A stretch of 64,000 nt of DNA, from NCBI GenBank assembly GCA_035308565.1, contig DATGGK010000161.1:7187-71186 (forward strand), given 5' to 3'. The position numbers were made by a program, and so were the translations under genes. The stretch is from JANXLS01 sp035308565 (GTDB lineage: Bacteria; Planctomycetota; SZUA-567; H5-PLA8). This document shows, piece by piece, positions 24,897 to 32,301 of the stretch. The notes beneath the pieces are model-generated. The model was not told the origin of the DNA, searched no databases, and saw nothing but the letters and a program-made list of their open reading frames with translations. Position 1 is the stretch's first letter. Every line of letters begins with the position of its first letter.

Positions 24897-26447
24897 ATGA
24901 ATTCAAATTCAAATACGGCGGCCTTGCGTCTGCATCCGTCCGACGATGTCGCGGTCCTCAAGCGTCCGGTCAAATCCGGCGCGGCGATTGACTGCGGCGG
25001 CGAACAGTTGACCGCCGCGCGCGACATTGGCGCCGGGCACAAAATCGCGCTGCGCAAAATCGCATCGGGCGAGCCGATTCGAAAATACGGGCAGATCATC
25101 GGATTTGCGCGCGGCGCGATCAAGCCCGGCGAATGGGTGCACACCCATAATGTGGAAGTGAAGGATTTTGGCCGCGACTATCAGTTTTGTACGGAAGCGC
25201 GGCCCGTGCAATATTATCCGTCCGAACGCATGCGCTATTTTCAAGGCTTCGGCCGCGTCGATGGGCGCGCCGGAACGCGCAATTACGTCGCGGTGATTTC
25301 GAGTGTGAATTGCTCGGCGTCAGTTTCGCATTACGTCGCGCAGCGATTCAAAACGGAATCGTTCGCGCGCGATTTTCCGAATGTCGATGGCGTGATTGCC
25401 TTCACGCACAAGACCGGCTGCGCTTTGCCGCAGAACGAGGCGCTGCGAATTTTGCAGCGCGTGCTTGCGGGCATCGCGCGCCATCCGAATATTTTCGGCT
25501 ACGTGCTGATCGGTCTTGGCTGCGAGACCAACCAGATCGAGAGCCTCGTACGAGCGCACAACCTCGACGCGCCCGACCCCAGCGGCATCCGTCCGGAATT
25601 CCTGACGATTCAGCGCAGCGGCGGCGTGCGCCGCACCGTCGATGCCGCTTCGAACGCCGTGCTGAAACTGCTGCCGCAAGCCAACGCGCTCAAGCGCTCC
25701 GCGCAGCCGATCAGCAAATTGATTCTCGCCGAAAATTGCGGCGGCTCCGACGGCAACAGCGGCATCACCGCCAATCCGGCGCTCGGTGTGGCGTCGGATG
25801 AACTCGTGCGCTACGGCGGGACATCGGTGCTCGCAGAAACGCCGGAAATTTATGGAGCGGAACATCTGCTCACGCGCCGCGCAGTCTCGCGCGACGTCGG
25901 CGACAAGCTCATTTCATTCATCAAATGGTGGGAAGAGCACGCGCGCATGCACGGCGCGACGATCGACAACAATCCATCGCCTGGCAATAAGGAAGGCGGA
26001 CTCACCACAATCTATGAAAAAAGTTTGGGCGCCGTCGCGAAAGGCGGGCAATCGCCGCTGGCGGCCGTATACAAATATGCCGAGCCGGTCACGACACCAG
26101 GCTTCGGTTTCATGGACACGCCGGGCTACGATCCGGTGAGCATGACCGGCTTGATTGCCGGCGGCTGCAACATCGGCGTGTTCACGACGGGGCGGGGGAG
26201 TGTGTACGGCTGCAAGCCATCGCCGTGCATCAAAGTCGCGACGAACACGCCGCTATACGAACACATGAGCGAAGACATGGACCTCAACGCCGGCACGATT
26301 CTCGACGGCAGCGAAACCGTCGAGCAAGTCGGCTCGCACATCTTCGAGAAAATCATCGCCGTCGCGAGCGGCGAAAAAACGAAGAGCGAGCAGCAGGGCA
26401 TCGGCGACGAGGAATTCGCTCCGTGGCATATCGGGCCGACGTTTTAA
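24897..26447 (+). CDS. uxaA: UxaA-family altronate/galactarate dehydratase
   Basis: A 516-residue sugar-acid dehydratase that removes water from D-altronate or galactarate to give a 2-keto-3-deoxy acid. The N-terminal 100 residues form the SAF domain (VLKRPVKSGAAI, EPIRKYGQIIGFARGAIKPG, EWVHTHNVEVKDF), and the main domain has FGRVDGRAGTRNYVAVISSV, THKTGCALP, GLGCETNQIE, ENCGGSDGNSGITANPALGV and TTGRGSVYGCKPSPCIKVAT with the cysteines conserved for a metal/Fe-S site. Both domains are in one chain, as in UxaA and GarD. It follows the ACS-type transporter, so uptake and first catabolic step are together. Which sugar acid it uses cannot be told. Confidence 0.92.
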   Translation: MNSNSNTAALRLHPSDDVAVLKRPVKSGAAIDCGGEQLTAARDIGAGHKIALRKIASGEPIRKYGQIIGFARGAIKPGEWVHTHNVEVKDFGRDYQFCTEARPVQYYPSERMRYFQGFGRVDGRAGTRNYVAVISSVNCSASVSHYVAQRFKTESFARDFPNVDGVIAFTHKTGCALPQNEALRILQRVLAGIARHPNIFGYVLIGLGCETNQIESLVRAHNLDAPDPSGIRPEFLTIQRSGGVRRTVDAASNAVLKLLPQANALKRSAQPISKLILAENCGGSDGNSGITANPALGVASDELVRYGGTSVLAETPEIYGAEHLLTRRAVSRDVGDKLISFIKWWEEHARMHGATIDNNPSPGNKEGGLTTIYEKSLGAVAKGGQSPLAAVYKYAEPVTTPGFGFMDTPGYDPVSMTGLIAGGCNIGVFTTGRGSVYGCKPSPCIKVATNTPLYEHMSEDMDLNAGTILDGSETVEQVGSHIFEKIIAVASGEKTKSEQQGIGDEEFAPWHIGPTF

Positions 26448-26473
26448 TGCGCCGACAATAATTAAGAATGCAA

Positions 26474-27574
26474 TTAAGGATTCGATTGCGCCGCGTCTGG
26501 CGGCGAGGATGCGTGTTGCGCCACGTCGGGCGGAGCCGGATCGGGATCGGCGGGCTCCGGCGTCAGAATATCCGCTTCAGGTTTGGATGTCTCGGCGGGT
26601 TTTTCCGGCGGGTTTGATCCGTCTTCATCCGCCACTTCGCGTTTCGATTCGCCGCGATTCGAATCTTTCAGCGGCAATCCCGCGTGCGTCGTCACTGCCG
26701 TCTTGATTGAGCTGCCAATGGCGTGCTCGTCAAATTCAGCGCTCAAATCCGGCACTTTGATCATGCTTTCGGTTTTGATCTTTTCTTCGATGTCTTCGAT
26801 CAAGCGGATGCTCTGGCGCGCCTTGCGGTCCAGAATCAAAATGGCGTCGGTGCTCTTGACCTGAATTTCGTGAGCGAGGTCGTTCGCGCGCGCGCGCGTG
26901 ACGAAGAAAATTCCAAGCAGCAGCAGCGCGGTGATTAGCGCGAACGATGCCGCGGGCAGGCTCTCGGCAAAGCCGAGCACGATCAACGCGCCGGTGGTCG
27001 CGCCGCGCGAGGCCTCCGGCGACCCGAGCCGATTGAGCATGCCCAGAAGAATCGCGAGCAGGGCTTGAATCGGCGCAATCGCCGCGAGCCAGCCGATCAC
27101 ACGCGTATTCTTCAGCATGACGTAGCGGACCATGCGCGTCTCATGGCGTACCGCGGCTTCGATCTGTGCCAGCGGCGCGCCGTGCCGGGTCAGCGCGGCG
27201 CTAAGACAGCGCGCGAGCGACGACGGTTTTTCGCGGCAGAGCGAAATGCCGGCATCCATTCCGCGCGCGTCCGCGACGTGCGTAACATCTTTTTCAAAAT
27301 CGCGCGGGCAATGCCGCCGCCGCGTGAGATCGAGGATGCGCTCCAAACCCATCACAATGCCGATGAGCAAGACGGCGGCGATCGACCACATCACCGGCCC
27401 GCCGCGTTCGAACACGGTAAGAATATCGGCGAGCGCGGACGATTCAGGCGAGGCGGCGGTCGAGCGATCTTCAGCGAACGCGGAGAGCGCAAAAATTCCG
27501 CACGCAGCGACAGCGAGCGCGGCCGGCACGCGCAATTTTCGAATGATTCTCTCGTCCAAATGAACCGCCTTCAT
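26474..27574 (-). CDS. MotA/TolQ/ExbB-type proton channel protein with long acidic tail
   Basis: A protein of about 366 residues. After a signal-like N-terminus (KLRVPAALAVAACGIFALSAFA) it has the three-helix ExbB layout: VMWSIAAVLLIGIVMGLERI, then a cytoplasmic section (FEKDVTHVADARGMDAGISL, AAVRHETRMVRYVMLKNTRV), and two helices (WLAAIAPIQALLAILLGML; ALIVLGFAESLPAASFALIT). The normal G-L-L-G-T-V-x-G motif is altered (IAPIQALLAILLGMLNRLGS). The last 100 residues are acidic and Pro-rich, unusual for the family. No ExbD/TolR partner is adjacent. ATG at 27574; a TTG at 27592 is an alternative. Confidence 0.75.
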   Translation of the reverse strand: MKAVHLDERIIRKLRVPAALAVAACGIFALSAFAEDRSTAASPESSALADILTVFERGGPVMWSIAAVLLIGIVMGLERILDLTRRRHCPRDFEKDVTHVADARGMDAGISLCREKPSSLARCLSAALTRHGAPLAQIEAAVRHETRMVRYVMLKNTRVIGWLAAIAPIQALLAILLGMLNRLGSPEASRGATTGALIVLGFAESLPAASFALITALLLLGIFFVTRARANDLAHEIQVKSTDAILILDRKARQSIRLIEDIEEKIKTESMIKVPDLSAEFDEHAIGSSIKTAVTTHAGLPLKDSNRGESKREVADEDGSNPPEKPAETSKPEADILTPEPADPDPAPPDVAQHASSPPDAAQSNP

Positions 27575-27611
27575 ATTTCGTATATTCGTCAATACACCTG
27601 AACTGCCACAA

Positions 27612-28283
27612 TTATTTCACGCGCGCGACGGCGATACCGTCGAGTCTGACTCGGATCAGAGGAATGGCGATGCTTTCGAGGCGCGGATCTTCGGCCATTT
27701 TGCGATTGAAAATCTGAACGCCGCGCACAATGGAGTCGCCGGCCGCGTCTTCGAGCACGCGGCCGTTGCGAATTACGTTGTCGCCGACAATCACGCTGCC
27801 GGAATGAACAAAATGGCTCATCACCGAATCGAAGTACGCCGGGTAGTTGTCTTTGTCGGCATCGATGAAAATGAAATCGAACGGCGCTTCGTTCGCGGCG
27901 TGCATGCGCGCCAGCGTGTCGAGTGCTGACCCGACGCGAATGTCGCAGCGCGCAGAGACGCCTGCGCGTTCGAGATTTTTGCGCGCAACGGCGGCGTGGC
28001 GTTCTTCAAGTTCAAGCGAGACGACTTTGCCATCCGGCGGCAGTGCGCGAGCAAGAAAAATCGTCGAATAGCCGCCGAGCAGGCCGATTTCGAGAATGCG
28101 GTTTGCGCCGCAAATCTTCGCGAGCATAAACAGCACTTTGCCTTCGTTCGGCGAAACATGGATTTCAGGCAGACCCGCGGCGTCGGAAACTCGAATGGCT
28201 TCTACGAGCGCCGCGTCTGGTTTGGTGAAGAGTTCTTCGATGTAGTCATCGACCTGGCGAAAAACAGGATTGATTGTTTCCAT
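27612..28283 (-). CDS. Class I SAM O-methyltransferase (family 3)
   Basis: A 223-residue soluble O-methyltransferase like catechol or caffeoyl-CoA methyltransferases. Motifs: HVSPNEGKVLFMLAKICGAN, the SAM loop ILEIGLLGGYSTIFLARALP, VVSLELEERHAAVARKNLER, and the metal-binding FDFIFIDADKDNYPAYFDSV followed by GDNVIRNGRVLE, whose acidic residues bind the divalent cation in the family. AAGGAG lies seven bases before the ATG. Substrate unknown; bacterial members often act on small phenols or tRNA-like substrates. It is divergent from the pterin dehydratase gene. Confidence 0.9.
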   Translation of the reverse strand: METINPVFRQVDDYIEELFTKPDAALVEAIRVSDAAGLPEIHVSPNEGKVLFMLAKICGANRILEIGLLGGYSTIFLARALPPDGKVVSLELEERHAAVARKNLERAGVSARCDIRVGSALDTLARMHAANEAPFDFIFIDADKDNYPAYFDSVMSHFVHSGSVIVGDNVIRNGRVLEDAAGDSIVRGVQIFNRKMAEDPRLESIAIPLIRVRLDGIAVARVK

Positions 28284-28328
28284 TGCCCGCTCCTTTTCGT
28301 GCGGTACAGTTTAAATCAATGGCTGAAG

Positions 28329-28347
28329 AAGTCGAAAGTCGAATTCC
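28329..28347. repeat. GTCGAAA-type short repeat (copy 3)
   Basis: GAAGTCGAAAGTCGAATTCC in the leader of the pterin dehydratase gene matches the repeat words at 10727-10816. Single short copy, no inverted partner seen. Confidence 0.4.
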
Positions 28348-28393
28348 AGAGCCGCGCACGCCAGTAAGCGGCAAATTCGCAAGGAGGCACAGC

Positions 28394-28696
28394 ATGTCAA
28401 CGAAGAGACAAAAACTTGAGGAAGGCGCGATTGTGGCGCGGCTGCCGAAGCTGGGCGGCTGGACGTATATCCACGGAAAGCTGCACCGCGAGTATCAATT
28501 CGCGGATTTTGTGCACGCGTTTGGATTCATGAGCGCTGCGGCGCTGTCGGCGGAAGGCATGAACCACCACCCGGAATGGTTCAACGTATGGAACAAAGTT
28601 CGAATCGATTTGAATACACACGACTCCGGCGGCGTGACGGAGATGGATTTCATGCTCGCGGAAAAGATGGAGGCGCTGGCGGCCAAGTTTCAATAG
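28394..28696 (+). CDS. phhB: 4a-hydroxytetrahydrobiopterin dehydratase (PCD/DCoH)
   Basis: Dehydrates pterin-4a-carbinolamine and recycles the cofactor of aromatic amino acid hydroxylases; in other bacteria it may serve molybdopterin or folate-related roles. The 100-residue protein contains the diagnostic region EGMNHHPEWFNVWNKVRIDL with the paired histidines, followed by NTHDSGGVTEMDFMLAEKME. The ATG at 28394 has AAGGAGG six bases upstream; longer readings to 28274 run through a GTCGAAA repeat and are rejected. No phenylalanine hydroxylase is visible in the window. Confidence 0.92.
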   Translation: MSTKRQKLEEGAIVARLPKLGGWTYIHGKLHREYQFADFVHAFGFMSAAALSAEGMNHHPEWFNVWNKVRIDLNTHDSGGVTEMDFMLAEKMEALAAKFQ

Positions 28697-28699
28697 CGA

Positions 28700-30526
28700 T
28701 TATGCGCGCGTGCAAAAGAATTCGATTCCGGCGCATAGCAAGCCGAGCGCAATGAGCCACGGCGAAAAGTCGAATGATTCCGCCGAAGACGAACCGTGCG
28801 CAGCCAAAAAACTTGCTACGTCTGCACTGGCATTCGTGACGGGCGCTCCGGTCTTCAATTCGGACGTGCTTTCGCTGAGCACGCCGCTGCCGGTTTGCGG
28901 GGATTCCTCAACGCGCGGGCGCCACTCCAGCGGAAGCGGCCGGCCCGACGCGGCTTCCAATTCCGCGGCGGTGACGCGCGTATAGGGCGGGCCGCCGCGC
29001 GCCGCTTCGAGCGCCATGCGCGTCAGCATCGCCGCGAGGGGCTTGTCGAGCTTCCAATCGGACGGCAGGCCGTCGCCTGGCGAAAATGCGAGCAGGTAAC
29101 AGGGGCGCGATTTTTCGTCGATGAATTTTGCGGCCAGCGCGCGTCCGGACGCAGGCTCGCGCAGCAGCGTTTTGAAATCGCCGGTGCGCATGATTTCAAC
29201 GGCGCGCGGAATTGCGATCATGTTTGCGCCCGCGGCAATTTCCGCCGTCAACGCGTCATCATCGCCGCGCTGCACGGCAATGGGTTGCTTGAAGCTTTGC
29301 ACTTCGCCCACATCGAAAAAACTGTGGTAGCCGCGTTCGGGCGCCACGAAGAACGCCGCGTGAGCGTCGTCGGGCAAGCGGTCGGGAACGCTGCCCACAT
29401 AAACGTCGAGATCGATTGCGCCGATTTTTGAAGGCTGCGCCGCACCGTTCTCGTCCGAAACAATTTGCGCATCCAATCCGTAGCGAAACAAATCTTCGAG
29501 CGCTGCTTGCGGCGCATGAAAGCGCACGCGTGGAGCATGAGCGGGACGCGGCGCGAGCACGACGCTGTCATCTTCCGGAAGCGCATCTGCTGAATTTGTC
29601 GCGCTGCGCCAGGTCAGACGAAGCGGGGTTTTTATGTCGTCCGAAATGCTAAACGATGCGACCGCTTCTTTGCCCGCGTCCATCGTGATCGCGCGCGTGT
29701 CGAGTTCTCTTGCGGCTGAATTTTCGAGCGATTCGAGCTTGATTTCGCCGCTCGCCGCGCTCGCCGAAAAATTCGATAGACGAACCAACACGCGCGCGCC
29801 CGGATTCGCTTTCGATGTGACGCGAATCGAGCCGGCTTCGACGATTGCAATGTTATCCAGTCGCTTTGCTTCATCGGAGGCGCAGACCCACAGCGCAGAA
29901 TTATTACCAAGCGCTGCAGTGTTTTGTGGATTGTCGCGCAGTGAAAACAAAGCGATTTGCACGCTTCCGTCGTTGCCAATTGCGCGCGCGCGGTCGGCTG
30001 CAAGTAGCCATATAGAGTTGGGATCTGGACCTGAAAGCGCGGGTGTGATCGTCGCGATCGTGTCTGCGGCAGCGCGCGGGGAAAACGGTTTTTCGTTTAA
30101 GACTGCGAAGAGCGGCGCCGTCTGCGCGATGTAAATGCGGTCGCGCGAGTCCAGACGATTCAGAAGTTCGCGCGCTCGTTCGGCAACATTCTCGAGCAAT
30201 GGCCGGCCATCAGCCGTGCGCGAGCGTGCGAGCGGGCCGTTGTCGAGTACGATCAGAATTGTGCGCGCGTTCGACTCTCGGGGAGTGAAGACGGGTTGCG
30301 ACAACGCGGCGATCAGCGCAAGAATCGCGACGATTTGAAGCAGGAGTGAGCGGTCAAAGATGATGCGCTTGGGGCGCGTCGTCACTGGCAGCAGCGCAAG
30401 GCGATTCCAAATCAGCAAACTTCCGGCTACGATCACGCGCCGCCGCGCGCGCAACAGGCGAAATAAAATCAGAAGAAGGAGGGCGGGGGCGATGAGCCAT
30501 AACGCGGAAGGCGTCAGAATGGACAT
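28700..30526 (-). CDS. BatA-like N-terminal membrane domain protein with degenerate VWA domain
   Basis: A 608-residue membrane protein. The first 90 residues are the BatA/aerotolerance type N-terminal domain with two helices (LTPSALWLIAPALLLLILFR; SLLLQIVAILALIAALSQPV). A VWA-like domain follows, but the metal site is not intact: TILIVLDNGPLARSRTADGR stands where D-x-S-x-S is expected. A beta-rich middle (TSKANPGARVLVRLSNFSAS, similar to CARDB) and a C-terminal helix (FSPWLIALGLLCAGIEFFCT) complete it. This layout is familiar from planctomycete BatA-domain proteins beside MoxR operons, but no MoxR or DUF58 gene is here. Start ATG at 30526. Role unknown. Confidence 0.78.
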   Translation of the reverse strand: MSILTPSALWLIAPALLLLILFRLLRARRRVIVAGSLLIWNRLALLPVTTRPKRIIFDRSLLLQIVAILALIAALSQPVFTPRESNARTILIVLDNGPLARSRTADGRPLLENVAERARELLNRLDSRDRIYIAQTAPLFAVLNEKPFSPRAAADTIATITPALSGPDPNSIWLLAADRARAIGNDGSVQIALFSLRDNPQNTAALGNNSALWVCASDEAKRLDNIAIVEAGSIRVTSKANPGARVLVRLSNFSASAASGEIKLESLENSAARELDTRAITMDAGKEAVASFSISDDIKTPLRLTWRSATNSADALPEDDSVVLAPRPAHAPRVRFHAPQAALEDLFRYGLDAQIVSDENGAAQPSKIGAIDLDVYVGSVPDRLPDDAHAAFFVAPERGYHSFFDVGEVQSFKQPIAVQRGDDDALTAEIAAGANMIAIPRAVEIMRTGDFKTLLREPASGRALAAKFIDEKSRPCYLLAFSPGDGLPSDWKLDKPLAAMLTRMALEAARGGPPYTRVTAAELEAASGRPLPLEWRPRVEESPQTGSGVLSESTSELKTGAPVTNASADVASFLAAHGSSSAESFDFSPWLIALGLLCAGIEFFCTRA

Positions 30527-30561
30527 TGATGACTCTTTGCGAAAAGATAAATCGAGCCGTG

Positions 30562-32238
30562 CTATCCAATTTTTTGAGCGATCGGAATGCGCCGGCCCGT
30601 GCCGAACGCTTTCGTGGTCACTTTCAATCCCGGCGCAGCCTGCCGGCGTTTGTATTCGTTGACGTCGATCATCCTCAACACTCGTTTAACGGTCGGCGCG
30701 TCGAAACCTTTCGCGATTAAATCGTCGCAGCCGCGCTGCGATTCGATCACCTCTTTGAGAATATCGTCGAGAAGGTCGTATGGCGGAAGAGAATCCTGAT
30801 CCTTCTGATTGTAGCGCAATTCAGCGGTGGGCGCTTTGACGATGGACGATTCCGGAATCGGCGGATTCGCCGGATTGATCGCGTTGAGATGCCGCGCGAG
30901 ACGATAGACCATTGTTTTGTACAGATCGCTAATGACGGCAAGACCGCCGCACATGTCGCCGTAGAGCGTGCAATAACCGGTGGCGAGTTCGGATTTGTTG
31001 CCGGTGGTCAGCAGCAGGTGGCCGAATTTGTTGGACATCGCCATCAGCAGGACACCGCGGATGCGCGCCTGGATATTTTCCTCGGTCACTCCCGGCTGTG
31101 TGTTTTCGAACGCGGATTTCATAGCTTCTGAAAACGAGCCGACGATGCCCTCGATCGGCACGACCTGAAATTGAATGCCAAGTTTCGCGGCGGATTCGCG
31201 CGCGTCGGTCAGGCTCTGTTCGGCGTTGTAGCGGCTGGGCATCGCCACGCCGGTGACGTTTTGAGGGCCGAACGCTTCGGCGGCGATGGCGGCGACGAGC
31301 GCGGAGTCGATTCCGCCGGAAAGGCCGAGCACGGCGGATTTGAAGCCGCATTTGCGCGCATAGTCGCGCGTGCCGAGCACCAGCGCGCGATGCACTTCCT
31401 CTTCGACGCTCATTGGCGCGCGCAGATTTTCAGGGACAAAAACCCCCGTGGAGTCGGGCGAATGAGCGGGCGTGTCGATGTCGTAGAGCGTCACGCTTTC
31501 GTCGAAGTGCGCGCCCATCGCGCGCAGATTTCCGTGCGCGTCGAAGGCCATCGAGCGACCGTCGAAAATCAAATCGTCGTTGCCGCCAACTTGATTGACG
31601 TAGAGCAGCGGGCGCGCATGTTTTTTTGCGAGCGCGCCGAGCATCTCGATTTTGACCGCAAGTTTGCCGATGTTGTAGGGCGACGCAGAGATATTCAGAA
31701 TCGCTTCGGCGCCGCGTTGAACCAGATCGTTCACGGGATCGAAGCCATATTTGCGATTGGTCCAGAAGTCTTTGTCGTTCCAACAATCTTCACAGATTGT
31801 CAGGCCGAGTTTGCGCCCGTTGAATTCAAGCAGCGTGGGCGATTCCGCTGGCTGAAAGTAGCGGTCTTCGTCGAAGACATCGTACGTCGGCAGCAGACAC
31901 TTATCGCCGACGGCTTGAATCTGCCCGCCGAAAATGAATGCGCAGGAATTGTGCAGCGGCCGGCCCACGTGCGAATCGCGCCGGCGGACGCAGCCGACAA
32001 TCGCGGGGAGAACGGGCTTGAGCGTTTCGCAGAGGCGGCCAAGCGCGCGCTGCTGCGCGTCGATGAACGACGGCCGCTCGACAAGGTCGCGCGGCGGATA
32101 GCCGAGCACGCACATTTCGGAGAAGAGCGCCAGTTGCGCGCCAAGCTCGCGCGCCTGCTTCGCCGCATTTTCGATGCGGGCGCAATTGCCGTCGAAGTCG
32201 CCGATGGTGGGGTTGATTTGGCAGAGGGCGATTTTCAT
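30562..32238 (-). CDS. nadE: NAD+ synthase, glutamine-hydrolysing
   Basis: Makes NAD+ from nicotinic acid adenine dinucleotide, using ammonia from glutamine. The 558-residue protein has an N-terminal nitrilase-type glutaminase domain (acid in LALFSEMCVLGYPPRDLVER, lysine in GDKCLLPTYDVFDEDRYF, nucleophile cysteine in LGLTICEDCWNDKDF) and a C-terminal synthetase with the PP-loop LGLSGGIDSALVAAIAAEAF and TTGNKSELATGYCTLYGDMC. The order and length fit the two-domain form. The ATG giving MKIALCQINPTIGDF is preferred; a GTG two codons earlier is possible. It lies 63 bases from the HEAT-repeat lipoprotein gene upstream. Confidence 0.95.
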   Translation of the reverse strand: MKIALCQINPTIGDFDGNCARIENAAKQARELGAQLALFSEMCVLGYPPRDLVERPSFIDAQQRALGRLCETLKPVLPAIVGCVRRRDSHVGRPLHNSCAFIFGGQIQAVGDKCLLPTYDVFDEDRYFQPAESPTLLEFNGRKLGLTICEDCWNDKDFWTNRKYGFDPVNDLVQRGAEAILNISASPYNIGKLAVKIEMLGALAKKHARPLLYVNQVGGNDDLIFDGRSMAFDAHGNLRAMGAHFDESVTLYDIDTPAHSPDSTGVFVPENLRAPMSVEEEVHRALVLGTRDYARKCGFKSAVLGLSGGIDSALVAAIAAEAFGPQNVTGVAMPSRYNAEQSLTDARESAAKLGIQFQVVPIEGIVGSFSEAMKSAFENTQPGVTEENIQARIRGVLLMAMSNKFGHLLLTTGNKSELATGYCTLYGDMCGGLAVISDLYKTMVYRLARHLNAINPANPPIPESSIVKAPTAELRYNQKDQDSLPPYDLLDDILKEVIESQRGCDDLIAKGFDAPTVKRVLRMIDVNEYKRRQAAPGLKVTTKAFGTGRRIPIAQKIG

Positions 32239-32301
32239 GAACACATTTTAAATCGCCGATTGAAGTTTTCCAATATCGAGTCGTGCAGTTGCATCGATGA
32301 C

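Noticed and set aside
28700..30526. Calling the BatA-like protein a metal-binding VWA protein
   Set aside because: The MIDAS site D-x-S-x-S is replaced by DNGPL, so metal-dependent adhesion is unlikely.
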